From positions 248,001-312,000 of the forward strand of contig NZ_JAKQYM010000003.1 of assembly GCF_022662535.1 (NCBI RefSeq): a DNA stretch of 64,000 bases, read 5' to 3'. Shown in pieces: positions 8,984-17,787 of this stretch. Every line of letters begins with the position of its first letter. The stretch's first letter is position 1. Source of the stretch: Polaribacter marinus (lineage in GTDB: Bacteria; Bacteroidota; Bacteroidia; Flavobacteriales; Flavobacteriaceae). The position numbers and the translations under genes were made by a program. Below the pieces are notes generated by a model. It made no database searches, was not told the origin of the DNA, and worked only from the letters and a program-made list of their open reading frames with translations.

Positions 8984-10531
8984 TTATTGAACCGAAATTT
9001 CTTCAATGATACTTTCGTTACCGTATTTATCAATAACAGAAACAGCAATGGTATTTAATATCTTTTTTGGAGACTTTAAATTGTTAGGATTTTCTATCGT
9101 TAAAGGTATTTTTTGTGACCTACTAAACCTTCCAAGAATACGATAGCTCCATTTTGAGTTGTATTTATAATGTATTACCCAATTGGCTATTTTCTCAACA
9201 TTTTTATGAGTCCAAGTTATTTGCAAACTATCTTTTTCTATAGAATAATTAGAAGTTGGTTTTTGTGGTTTAGTTTTGTTTAACCAAATTGATTTAGGTA
9301 CTAGTGCTTGTTTTTTATAAGGTCCATCAGAAATTGCTTTTGTAAGTTCTGGAGAGTTAAGTAGAGGTGCAATACTCCAATGTACTGCTCCTGGAGAATT
9401 TGGTAACATCCCCTTGGTAATCATAATCTGATTGATAACTTCATCAATTGCTTCTTCTCCTTTTTTTCTGCCAATACTCATTCCTGGCCAAAGATGTCTT
9501 CCTTTTGTGTTTTCTCTTTTCCACCAATTTAACAAAACAGGAAAACTAACATCTATTCTATTAATTGGCCAATATAGTTGTGGTGTAAGGTAGTCTATCC
9601 ATCCTTCGTTTAACCAAAGTTTAGCATCGGCATAAAGCTCATTATATTGGTCAAAACCAGAAGTTACGGAAGAAGGGTGGTTTGGACGCCAAAAACCAAA
9701 TGGGCTAATTCCGAATTTTACAGCTGGTTTTTCTTTTTTAATATTTGTATAAACTCTTTTTATTAATGTGTTTACATTTTCTCTTCTCCAATCATTTCTT
9801 TTTAGATCTCCCCCAGACTGTAAATAAACTTGCCAGCTATTTTCATCAGGAAAATCTTTATTGTTGTTGTATGAAGGATATGGGTAAAAATAGTCATCAA
9901 AATGGATGCCATCAACATCGTATCTTTTTACAATATCCATAACAACTTTGTAGCTATGGTCTTGTGTTTTTTTACTTCCAGGGTCTAACCACCAATAACC
10001 AGTTTCTAGTTTTACGGCCAATTCTGGTTGTTTGCTAACGATTGATGCTTCTGTAACTTCTCCACCAGTTGTGTGGTGTGCTCTGTATGGGTTCAGCCAC
10101 GCATGTAATTCAAGCCCTCTTTTATGTGCTTCTTTAATCCAAAATTCTAAGGGATCGTAATAAGGAGATGGTGCTTTACCTTGGGTTCCTGTTAAGTAAT
10201 ATGACCAAGGTTCTAGACTGCTTTTATACAAGGCGTCTGCTTGAGGTCTAACTTGTAGTATAACGGTATTAAAATTGTTGTCTTTAAGAAGGTCTAATAA
10301 GTCAATTGCTTCTTTTTTTTGTTGATCGGTAGAAAGTCCTTTTTTACTTGGCCAATTGATATTAGCTACACTTGCAATCCAAGCTGCTCTAAATTCTCTT
10401 TCAATAGGAGGAATATTACTTTCTTTAATTTCTGAAGTATAGATTTTTTTACTGCAACTAGTTAAAAGAAAGAAAAACATTAGGAATACATATTTTGTTT
10501 CTTTTTGAAAATAGATTTTTTTAAAAATCAT
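8984..10531 (-). CDS. GHL10 / DUF187 family glycoside hydrolase, lipoprotein (DigH-type)
   Basis: A 515-residue lipoprotein with lipobox LLTSC (Cys26). The GHL10 TIM-barrel covers about residues 45-400, beginning EFRAAWIASVANINWPS, with the acidic active-site region VDGIHFDDYFYPYP around residue 200. The C-terminus (about 410-515) looks like a fibronectin-type domain. In Escherichia coli the GHL10 protein DigH cleaves denuded peptidoglycan glycan strands, so this gene suits the adjoining amino-sugar locus. It sits back-to-tail behind the DeoR-type regulator (63 bp) and may be in its regulon. Exact substrate is inferred. Confidence 0.85.
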   Translation of the reverse strand: MIFKKIYFQKETKYVFLMFFFLLTSCSKKIYTSEIKESNIPPIEREFRAAWIASVANINWPSKKGLSTDQQKKEAIDLLDLLKDNNFNTVILQVRPQADALYKSSLEPWSYYLTGTQGKAPSPYYDPLEFWIKEAHKRGLELHAWLNPYRAHHTTGGEVTEASIVSKQPELAVKLETGYWWLDPGSKKTQDHSYKVVMDIVKRYDVDGIHFDDYFYPYPSYNNNKDFPDENSWQVYLQSGGDLKRNDWRRENVNTLIKRVYTNIKKEKPAVKFGISPFGFWRPNHPSSVTSGFDQYNELYADAKLWLNEGWIDYLTPQLYWPINRIDVSFPVLLNWWKRENTKGRHLWPGMSIGRKKGEEAIDEVINQIMITKGMLPNSPGAVHWSIAPLLNSPELTKAISDGPYKKQALVPKSIWLNKTKPQKPTSNYSIEKDSLQITWTHKNVEKIANWVIHYKYNSKWSYRILGRFSRSQKIPLTIENPNNLKSPKKILNTIAVSVIDKYGNESIIEEISVQ

Positions 10532-10594
10532 ATTTTTTGAAATTAAGGTTTTATTAAAATATGCTTTAGAGTTATTGGTAATAAAATAATGAAT

Positions 10595-11344
10595 TTAAAT
10601 TAACATAACACCAGCATCGACATAAGGTTTTAATATAGGATCTTGTACATCTAAGTCAGTTATAGCGATGTCAATTTCTTTAAGGCTACAAATGTCGTAA
10701 TTAAGTCTGATATTTAATTTGTTTGATGTAGATAAGTATACATTACGTTCGGAGGAACTAATCATGGCTTTTTTAACTAAGGCAACTTCATATCCTTCTC
10801 CTGTAATTCCTTGTTCTAAACTAAAGCCACTTACCCCAATAAAACAAAGGTTTGCTGTAATATTAGATAAGTATTGAATAACGTCAATACCAGTTGTTAC
10901 CATTGAATTTCTTTGAATTCTCCCACCAATAAATATAGTTTCAACAGTTGGGTGTTCTGCTAATTGCATTGCAATTGGTAAACTGTAAGTGTAAATAGTG
11001 GCTTTTAAGTTTTTGGGAAGTAATTTAGCTAACATTAAATTTGTGGTACCCCCGCTCATAATAATAACCATTCCGTCTTCAACTAAAGTAATCGCTTTTT
11101 TGGCGATAAGTACTTTTTCTTCTCTTTTGTAAATTACATCTTCATTGTAATGATAAAGTTTTTGCATGGTAGATATAGCTCCACCATGAACTTTAGTTAG
11201 TAGGCCTTTTTTATCTAATTCTTTTATGTCTCTTCTTATTGTGTCTTCTGAGACATTCAATTTTTCAGATAAAAAGCTAGAGCTAACCTGTCTATTGATA
11301 CTAACTTCATCTACTACTTTTTGCTGTCTATCCTTTTTCTTCAT
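10595..11344 (-). CDS. DeoR/GlpR-family transcriptional regulator
   Basis: A 249-residue repressor of the DeoR family. The N-terminal winged helix-turn-helix covers about residues 1-55 (QVSSSFLSEKLNVSEDTIRRDIKELDKKG), and the C-terminal sugar-phosphate sensor domain has VIIMSGGTTNLMLAKLL and TVETIFIGGR. The start chosen is the ATG at 11344 (MKKKDRQQK); a TTG six codons upstream overlaps the predicted -7 box and is unlikely. It is divergent from susC, so it most probably controls the amino-sugar locus, with a phosphorylated sugar (for example MurNAc-6-P or GlcN-6-P) as inducer. The palindromes between the two genes are its likely operators. Confidence 0.9.
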   Translation of the reverse strand: MKKKDRQQKVVDEVSINRQVSSSFLSEKLNVSEDTIRRDIKELDKKGLLTKVHGGAISTMQKLYHYNEDVIYKREEKVLIAKKAITLVEDGMVIIMSGGTTNLMLAKLLPKNLKATIYTYSLPIAMQLAEHPTVETIFIGGRIQRNSMVTTGIDVIQYLSNITANLCFIGVSGFSLEQGITGEGYEVALVKKAMISSSERNVYLSTSNKLNIRLNYDICSLKEIDIAITDLDVQDPILKPYVDAGVMLI

Positions 11345-11359
11345 AAAAATTGATTTCTT

Positions 11360-11392
11360 CAAAAATAAGATTTTATTAAGGTATTGTGCAAA
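11360..11392 (-). promoter_or_regulatory. Predicted promoter of the DeoR-type regulator
   Basis: On the minus strand: -33 TTTG (11389-11392), a 21-bp spacer and -7 TATTTTTG (11360-11367), an exact match to TAnnTTTG. The transcription start would fall about 10-12 bases ahead of the ATG at 11344. The -33 element is inside a TGCAAA half-site, suggesting autoregulation. Confidence 0.6.
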
Positions 11393-11417
11393 TAACTTTT
11401 TGTTAAAATAAAATATA

Positions 11418-11433
11418 TTGCAATTTTTTGCAG
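11418..11433. promoter_or_regulatory. Candidate DeoR operator, regulator-proximal copy
   Basis: TTGCAATTTTTTGCAG contains the palindrome TGCA-ATTTTT-TGCA (11419-11432). The same 14 bases recur exactly at 11642-11655 by the susC promoter. It lies 25 bp upstream of the regulator's predicted -33 element. Confidence 0.6.
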
Positions 11434-11641
11434 TTTTTTTTAATAAAAATGCAATAATTTATTGATTTTTATACAAGTCTATTTTTAATTGTTAATTAAG
11501 TCTTGTTTTTAGTTGGTTGGTAAAAAGGTGTTTATGGTGTGTCTTCTAGTTTTTTTAGCATATTTACTCTTTTGTGGCCTTGTTTTATTGCGTGTTTTTG
11601 TTTTTTAAGTAGTGATATTTTCTGTTTAATTGAATAAAACC

Positions 11642-11691
11642 TGCAATTTTTTGCAAATAATTTGCAGGTTTTTATTTTTTACTTATCTTTA
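11642..11691 (+). promoter_or_regulatory. susC promoter with overlapping operator
   Basis: Operator palindromes TGCAATTTTTTGCA (11642-11655) and TGCAAATAATTTGCA (11652-11666) share a half-site. The -33 TTTG (11661-11664) lies inside the second palindrome; after a 19-bp spacer comes TATCTTTA (11684-11691), a 7/8 match to TAnnTTTG. Transcription would start about 23 bases before the susC ATG. A repressor bound here would block the -33 region. Confidence 0.65.
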
Positions 11692-11717
11692 CCTTAATTA
11701 ATTTAAATTCAAATTAG

Positions 11718-14700
11718 ATGAAAAAAACTTACAATCTACTATTGTCCTTGTTTATGCTTTTGGTTGTGCAAAGTACATTTGCTCAATTGAAGACTATTTC
11801 AGGAGTCGTTACCGAAAAGGGAAGTAAAACCCCTTTGCCTGAGGTTAGCGTATTTATTGCTCAAATTAATAAAGGGACTGTGACTGATTTTGATGGTCTC
11901 TACTCTCTAAAAGCAGAAAATTTAAAAGGAAAAAAAATAACTTTTAGTTATTTAGGATACAAGGCTTTTACAGCAATATTAACGGGTGAAAATCAAGTTA
12001 TAAATGTTGTTTTGGAGCCAGACGCAACTAACCTTGATGAAATTGTTGTTACTGCTTTAGGTATTAAAAGAGAGTCTAAGGCTTTGGGTTATTCACTTAC
12101 TGAGGTAGGTGGAGAAAAGTTATCTACAGTTAAAAGTTTAAGTGCGGTTAATTCTTTGCAAGGAAGGGTAGCTGGGGTTAATATTTCTACGGGTAGTGGT
12201 GGAGCAGCGGGTTCTAGTAGAGTTATTATTCGTGGAGCGAGTTCTTTAACAGGAAATAATCAACCTTTATATGTGATAGACGGAATTCCTGTTATTAATA
12301 ATACAAATGGATCTGTTGTTGGAGCAACAAACGACGGAACAGGAGATGGTGGAGATGATATTTCATCATTAAATCCAGATGATATTGAAAGTGTATCTGT
12401 TTTAAAAGGGAGTTCGGCTGCAGCACTTTATGGTTCTTTAGCATCTAATGGTGTAATAATGATTACAACGAAATCTGGTAAAAATCAAAAAAAATTAGGA
12501 GTAGAGTTTTCTAGTTCTTTTACTTTTGATAAAGTCAATACTGATCTTCAAGATTTTCAAACAACTTACGGCCAAGGGAATAATAGATTGAAACCAGGTT
12601 ATGAGTATGATTTGACAGGAAATCCTGTAGAAATAGCTTTAGAGGCTAATGCTATTGATGATTCTTATGTTAGTTCTTTACAGTCTTGGGGAGCGCCTTT
12701 AGATGGATCAATGGTGTATAACTGGGATGGAGTTAAAAGACCTTATTCTTATACAGGGAATAATTTAGATAAATTTTATAATACAGGTACAACGGCAATT
12801 AATACTGTTGCGCTTGCAAAAGGAGGAGAAGGATATAATTATCGTTTTTCATTTTCTAATTTAGATAATAAAGATATTTTTCCAAATACAACATTAAATA
12901 GAAAATCGATATCATTAAATGCTTCTGCAAAAATTAATCCAAAGTTAACGTCTACTGTTAATACAAAATATGTGATTGAAGATGTTAAGAATCGTATTAA
13001 TATTGGAGATACTCCTGGTAATGCAAATACTGTAGCTTATGTATTGCCTAGTAGTTTAGATATTTATGATTTAAGACCAGGTTCTAATGAAGACGGAACA
13101 GAACTTAGATTTCAGCCAAGTCAATTTATTTCTAACCCTTATTGGGCAACAAATGATTTTAATAATGCTGATACAAAAAATAGATTCACCGCATCAACCA
13201 CTTTAAAATACGATGTAAATGAATGGTTATATGTTACTGGAAGAGTAGGTATAGATACTTATGACTTGTCTAGAAAAAGAGTAACGCCTTATGGTACAGC
13301 TTATAGACCAGCAGGAGAGCTTTATCAAATAAAATCTACTTATAAGTTGGTGAATTCAGATTTCATGGTGGGTATTAGTAAAGATATAACTGATAAAATT
13401 TCAATTAATTCTATAATAGGTGCAAATAGTAGAAGTTCGAGTTATGAATCTTTAAGTGCGCTTGGTAGAGGTTTTATTGTTGTAGGATTAGAAGACTTAA
13501 ATAATACAACGTTGCCAGAGCCTAGTTATGGGTACTCTAAAACAAAAACAAATTCTATTTATGGTTCTATTGAAACAAGTTTTGATAAATACCTTTATTT
13601 AACATTTACTGGAAGAAATGATTGGTTTTCTACTCTTTCTTTTCCTGGAAAAACAACACCTAATGATGGTTTTTACTGGTCTGTTAGTCAGAGTTTATTG
13701 TTAAATCAGGCTTTTGACTTGCCAGAGGTAATTAATTATGCAAAGGTAAGAGCTAGTTATGCACAAGTAGCTGGTGGGGCTAGAAATGCTTATAGTTTAA
13801 ATTTAGATTATGCAATTACAGGTTCTTTTCAAGGTCAATCTTTTGGGCAATTAAATGGAAACTCAATACCAAACCCCAATTTAATACCTTTTCAAAAAAA
13901 TGAATTTGAAGTAGGGTTTGAAGGTAGATTTTTTAATAATAGATTAAATCTAGATATGGCTTATTACTCAAACAAAACTCAAAACGATATTGTTAGAGCA
14001 GCAGCATCTCAATCATCTGGATTTACTTCGTCAATTCTTAATATTGGTGAATTACAAAATAAAGGGGTAGAATTCTTAATAGGAGGTACTCCAATTAGAA
14101 CAGAAGATTTTTCATGGAATACATCATTTAACTTTGGTTATAATGATAGTGAGATTATTCATACTGATGATGAGGATACAGCAATTAATGTTGATGGTAG
14201 TTTAACCAGATCTAGAACCGCAATTATTTCTCATATTGTTGGAGAAAATTATGGTGTAATTTGGGGATCATCTTATAAAAGAGATGATAACGGAAATATT
14301 ATGTACAATATTAGTGGATCTATACCTAAACCAATACAAGGAGAAAACAAAATATTAGGTAAAGGTGTTGCTCCTTATACAATGGGTTTCTCAAATACAT
14401 TTAAATATAAAGATTTATCATTAAGTTTTTTAATTGATGCTAAGTTTGGTGGAAGTGTACATTCTGGAACAAATAGAGAGTTAATGATGAGAGGGCTTCA
14501 TAAAAAAACATTAGAAGGACGTGAAAATGGTTTAGTAGTTTCTGGTATAGATGATGCTACTGGGCAACCGTTTACTATGACGGTAGCTCCAGAAAACTTA
14601 AGAACCTATTATGGTTTTATAGGTGAAGAAAATTCAGGTATTTCAGAAGAATTTGTATACAGTACTGATTTTATTAAGTTTAGAGAGCTAAGTCTTTCTT

Positions 14701-14906
14701 ACAACCTTCCAGAAGAAGCGTTAAAGAATATATTTATAAGTAATGTTAGATTATCTGTTATTGGTAGAAATTTATTCTTTATTTCAAGAAAAATTGATAA
14801 TGTAGACCCAGAGGCTTCATTAAATAACTTAAATTCTCAAGGTATAGAAAGATTTGGAACACCATCAACTAAAAGTTACGGATTTTCAATAAACGTTAAA
14901 TTTTAA
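11718..14906 (+). CDS. susC: SusC/RagA-family TonB-dependent outer-membrane transporter
   Basis: A 1062-residue TonB-linked outer-membrane porin that imports glycan oligomers bound by its SusD partner. Order of parts: signal peptide (1-22), CarboxypepD_reg-like domain (about 25-105; ISGVVTEKGSKTPLPEVSV), the TonB-box-like segment LDEIVVTALGIKRES (about 107-121), plug domain (about 125-255) with the SusC signature LYGSLASNGVIMITTKSGK, and a beta-barrel to a C-terminal strand ending in Phe. It is the first gene of the locus, with the DeoR regulator divergent. The substrate is inferred from its neighbours to be a GlcNAc/MurNAc oligosaccharide. Confidence 0.95.
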   Translation: MKKTYNLLLSLFMLLVVQSTFAQLKTISGVVTEKGSKTPLPEVSVFIAQINKGTVTDFDGLYSLKAENLKGKKITFSYLGYKAFTAILTGENQVINVVLEPDATNLDEIVVTALGIKRESKALGYSLTEVGGEKLSTVKSLSAVNSLQGRVAGVNISTGSGGAAGSSRVIIRGASSLTGNNQPLYVIDGIPVINNTNGSVVGATNDGTGDGGDDISSLNPDDIESVSVLKGSSAAALYGSLASNGVIMITTKSGKNQKKLGVEFSSSFTFDKVNTDLQDFQTTYGQGNNRLKPGYEYDLTGNPVEIALEANAIDDSYVSSLQSWGAPLDGSMVYNWDGVKRPYSYTGNNLDKFYNTGTTAINTVALAKGGEGYNYRFSFSNLDNKDIFPNTTLNRKSISLNASAKINPKLTSTVNTKYVIEDVKNRINIGDTPGNANTVAYVLPSSLDIYDLRPGSNEDGTELRFQPSQFISNPYWATNDFNNADTKNRFTASTTLKYDVNEWLYVTGRVGIDTYDLSRKRVTPYGTAYRPAGELYQIKSTYKLVNSDFMVGISKDITDKISINSIIGANSRSSSYESLSALGRGFIVVGLEDLNNTTLPEPSYGYSKTKTNSIYGSIETSFDKYLYLTFTGRNDWFSTLSFPGKTTPNDGFYWSVSQSLLLNQAFDLPEVINYAKVRASYAQVAGGARNAYSLNLDYAITGSFQGQSFGQLNGNSIPNPNLIPFQKNEFEVGFEGRFFNNRLNLDMAYYSNKTQNDIVRAAASQSSGFTSSILNIGELQNKGVEFLIGGTPIRTEDFSWNTSFNFGYNDSEIIHTDDEDTAINVDGSLTRSRTAIISHIVGENYGVIWGSSYKRDDNGNIMYNISGSIPKPIQGENKILGKGVAPYTMGFSNTFKYKDLSLSFLIDAKFGGSVHSGTNRELMMRGLHKKTLEGRENGLVVSGIDDATGQPFTMTVAPENLRTYYGFIGEENSGISEEFVYSTDFIKFRELSLSYNLPEEALKNIFISNVRLSVIGRNLFFISRKIDNVDPEASLNNLNSQGIERFGTPSTKSYGFSINVKF

Positions 14907-14916
14907 AAAATAAAAA

Positions 14917-16410
14917 ATGAAAAAAATAATTATTTCACTAGTAATACTATTTACGTTCAGTTTTTGTGACGATGGTTTCGAGGAGCTTAACGTAAATCCA
15001 ACAAAACCAGTTCAACTAGATCCATCTACAAAACTTACTTATATTCAATTATATACTGGAGGTAGTAGTTATGTTGCTTATTTATTTTATAATGTGATAC
15101 ACTTAATGCAAAATGTACAACATTTAAATAATACATCTTATGCATCTTTTCTTTATAAAGAAGGAAATACACATTGGTTATTTGAAGAGCAATTTAAAAC
15201 AACAGTTAAGAATATTGCAGATTTAGAAGCACAATTAGAAGCTAGTACAGAGTCTACAGCTGCTGTAGATTTAGCAATTGCTAGAATTCAAAAAGTTTTA
15301 ATTTTTAGTAGAATAACAGATGCTTATGGAGATATTCCATACAGTGAAGCTGGTAAAGGTTTCTTAGAAGGTATTCGTTTTCCTAAATATGATAAACAAA
15401 GTGATATTTATGCAAATATGTTAGAAACATTAGAAGCTTCTGCAGCAACTTTAAATTCTGGTGGCGCAAGTTCTTATGGTTCTGCAGATTTAATGTATTC
15501 TGGAGATACTGGAAAATGGAAGAAATTTGCCAACTCATTAATGCTTCGTCTAGCTATGCGTATGGTAAAAGTTGATAACGCAAGTGCAAAAGCATGGGCT
15601 ACAAAAGCTATTAACGGAGGGGTTATGACAAGTAATGCAGATATCGCTTATTTACAATATGAAAACTCTGCAAATGATGGAGGTCCAAATGTAAATCCAC
15701 TTACAAAGAGTTTTACTTCTAGAGCTTCTACTCAAGTTAAAATAGCTAAACCATTTATGGATTTCATGAAGAGCAGACAAGATCCAAGGGTTTCTGTTTT
15801 ATGTTCTACTGTTAGTGGAGATACAACTGCTGCTTTACAATTTGGTCAAGATATAAATGATGCTACAAGAGGTACAGCAAATTCTAAACCAAATATTAAT
15901 ATTTTTGGAGGATCAGGAGTTGTTATTTATGATGCACCACTTTTCTTTCAAACTTATGCAGAAGTAGAGTTTATGTTAGCAGAAGCTGCAGAACGTTGGG
16001 GTTTAGCAGGTGGTTCTACTAATGTTGAATCACATTATAAAGCTGGTGTAACTGCCGCAATGCAATATTTATCTATGTATGGACATGGAGTTAACATTAC
16101 AACTTCTCAAATCAATGATTATTTAAACACCAATCCTTTTGTTCCTGCGCAAGCTTTAAAAATGATAAACGAGCAATATTGGGTAGCTACTTTTGGAAAT
16201 GGTTTAGAGACTTTTTCTAATTGGAAAAGATCAGGTTATCCTGTTCTAGTTCCTGCAAATGTTGCAGCAACACTTACGGGAGGAGAAATTCCAAGAAGAC
16301 TCCCATATCCAGCATCTGAAAAATTAAATAACCCAGATAATGTTGAAGCAGCAATTGTTCAACAAGGAGGAGATCTTTTAACTACCAGAATGTGGTGGGA
16401 TAAAAATTAA
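14917..16410 (+). CDS. susD: SusD/RagB-family glycan-binding lipoprotein
   Basis: A 497-residue outer-membrane lipoprotein of the SusD-like_2 type. The lipid-attachment cysteine is Cys17 (TFSFC), followed by the typical DDGFEELNVNPTKP segment. The helical TPR-like core includes ITDAYGDIPYSEAGKG near residues 136-150, a hallmark of the family, and the C-terminal NEQYWVATFGNGLETFSNWKR. It caps the SusC barrel and captures the oligosaccharide at the cell surface. The gene starts 10 bp after susC stops, so they are co-transcribed; a hairpin with a T-run follows. Confidence 0.94.
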   Translation: MKKIIISLVILFTFSFCDDGFEELNVNPTKPVQLDPSTKLTYIQLYTGGSSYVAYLFYNVIHLMQNVQHLNNTSYASFLYKEGNTHWLFEEQFKTTVKNIADLEAQLEASTESTAAVDLAIARIQKVLIFSRITDAYGDIPYSEAGKGFLEGIRFPKYDKQSDIYANMLETLEASAATLNSGGASSYGSADLMYSGDTGKWKKFANSLMLRLAMRMVKVDNASAKAWATKAINGGVMTSNADIAYLQYENSANDGGPNVNPLTKSFTSRASTQVKIAKPFMDFMKSRQDPRVSVLCSTVSGDTTAALQFGQDINDATRGTANSKPNINIFGGSGVVIYDAPLFFQTYAEVEFMLAEAAERWGLAGGSTNVESHYKAGVTAAMQYLSMYGHGVNITTSQINDYLNTNPFVPAQALKMINEQYWVATFGNGLETFSNWKRSGYPVLVPANVAATLTGGEIPRRLPYPASEKLNNPDNVEAAIVQQGGDLLTTRMWWDKN

Positions 16411-16454
16411 TAGATAAATATATAATATAATTTTTTGTTTAATTTGAATTTGTG

Positions 16455-16502
16455 ATAAGAGGTGAGGGAAAATAAAAAACTACTCTCACTTCTTATTTTT
16501 TT
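16455..16502 (+). terminator. Terminator or attenuator hairpin after susD
   Basis: Twelve-pair stem (one G-U pair): ATAAGAGGTGAG (16455-16466) with CTCACTTCTTAT (16485-16496), an 18-base loop, then a T-run to 16502. Position after susCD and before the catabolic genes suggests partial termination that keeps surface transporter mRNA higher than downstream mRNA. Confidence 0.6.
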
Positions 16503-16532
16503 AAGAAAGATTTTAAATTTAAGAATGTTATT

Positions 16533-17720
16533 TTGGATAAAGTAAAAACGGGTCTTGATGTATTAGTTGCAGATGTAAAACTACAAAAGACATTTAAAGG
16601 TAATGTAGCCTTATTGTGTCATAATGCTTCTGTTGATTCGGGTTTTAAGCATGCCGCAATAAGATTTAAAGAAATTTTTGACACAAGGTTTGTAAAGTTA
16701 TTTGGCCCACAACATGGTTTTAATACAGATGCACAAGATAATATGATTGAAACCAATCATTTTATACATCCCTATTTTAAAGTCCCTGTGTATTCCCTTT
16801 ATTCCGAAACACGTATTCCTACAGACGAAATGTTAGAAGGAATAAATCATTTATTTGTTGATTTACAAGATGTAGGATGCAGAATGTACACATATATCTA
16901 TACACTTACTCTTTTATTAGAAAAATGCATAAATAAAGACATACAAATTATTGTTCTTGATAGACCAAACCCTATAAATGGAGTTGATATTGAAGGCAAT
17001 ATTTTAGATATAGAGTTTGCTTCTTTTATTGGCAGACATCCTATTCCTGTTCGTCATGGAATGACTATAGGAGAAGTTGCTTTAATGCATCAAAAATTTT
17101 GGGCAACCCAAAAAGTCAACCTAAAGGTAATTAAAATGCAGTATTGGAAACGTGAAATGTATTTTGAAGACACAAAATTACCATGGTTATTGCCTTCTCC
17201 AAATCTTTCTAGAGCAGAGAGTGCATTTACTTTTCCTTCTATTGTTTTGTTTGAAGGAACCTTATTAAGTGAAGGTAGAGGCACAACACAACCTTTAGAA
17301 ATAGTAGGGCATCCAAAAATTGAGCCTTTTTCATTTTATGAAAACCATTTATCAGAAAGTATTAAAAAATCAAAATTAAAAGGTTTTGCTATTCGTCCAA
17401 TAACATTTTTGCCAACATTCGATAAAAATACGAATGAAGTATGTGGTGGTTTTCAAATACACATTACAAATAAAAAAACATTTCAACCTTGGCGGGTTGG
17501 TCAATTTATTTTAAGAGAAATATATCATCATTTAGGAGATGATTTTGAATGGAAAAAACCTCCTTTTGAATATAATTATACTCAAATGCCAATAGATATA
17601 ATCAATGGTACAGATCAATTAAGATTTTGGGTAGAAAATAATACCTCGGTTGAAGCTTTAGAGTCATTTGAAAATTTAAATGATTATAAACTACAACTCA
17701 ATGAAATTAAAATTTATTAA
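16533..17720 (+). CDS. namZ: DUF1343 exo-beta-N-acetylmuramidase, NamZ-like (GH171), without signal peptide
   Basis: A 395-residue member of DUF1343, now known as NamZ: an exo-acting enzyme that removes MurNAc from the non-reducing end of peptidoglycan fragments. Family motifs: ALLCHNAS, KLFGPQHGFNTDAQDNM, VDLQDVGCRMYTYIYTL, VLDRPNPING, RHPIPVRHGMTIGE, PSPNLS and EGRGTTQPLE. No ATG exists near the start; the frame opens with TTG at 16533, and no signal peptide or lipobox is seen, unlike the paralogue at 24416-25627. It may therefore act in the cytoplasm on imported oligomers. First gene after the susD hairpin. Confidence 0.88.
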   Translation: MDKVKTGLDVLVADVKLQKTFKGNVALLCHNASVDSGFKHAAIRFKEIFDTRFVKLFGPQHGFNTDAQDNMIETNHFIHPYFKVPVYSLYSETRIPTDEMLEGINHLFVDLQDVGCRMYTYIYTLTLLLEKCINKDIQIIVLDRPNPINGVDIEGNILDIEFASFIGRHPIPVRHGMTIGEVALMHQKFWATQKVNLKVIKMQYWKREMYFEDTKLPWLLPSPNLSRAESAFTFPSIVLFEGTLLSEGRGTTQPLEIVGHPKIEPFSFYENHLSESIKKSKLKGFAIRPITFLPTFDKNTNEVCGGFQIHITNKKTFQPWRVGQFILREIYHHLGDDFEWKKPPFEYNYTQMPIDIINGTDQLRFWVENNTSVEALESFENLNDYKLQLNEIKIY

Positions 17721-17738
17721 AATACTACAAGTAATACA

Positions 17739-17759
17739 TGCAAAGAAGTTTGCTTTTTT
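17739..17759 (+). promoter_or_regulatory. Small hairpin with operator-like TGCAAA...TTTGC
   Basis: TGCAAA-GAAG-TTTGC followed by T6 (17754-17759). It resembles the susC operator TGCAAA-TAA-TTTGCA but with a 4-base spacer, and could alternatively be a weak terminator between namZ and the symporter gene. Neither role is proven. Confidence 0.3.
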
Positions 17760-17787
17760 ATATAGGAATTAAAAACTAAGAATGTAA

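Larger units (their letters stand above)
11345..11717. promoter_or_regulatory. Divergent regulatory region between the DeoR regulator and susC
   Basis: A 373-bp gene-free stretch. It contains two exact copies of the 14-bp palindrome TGCAATTTTTTGCA (11419-11432 and 11642-11655), a third related palindrome TGCAAATAATTTGCA (11652-11666) overlapping the second copy, and extra TGCAA half-sites at 11388-11392 and 11450-11454. The middle (about 11470-11630) is T-rich and shows no reading frame or RNA structure that I could support. Predicted promoters for both flanking genes lie at its two ends. Confidence 0.75.
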
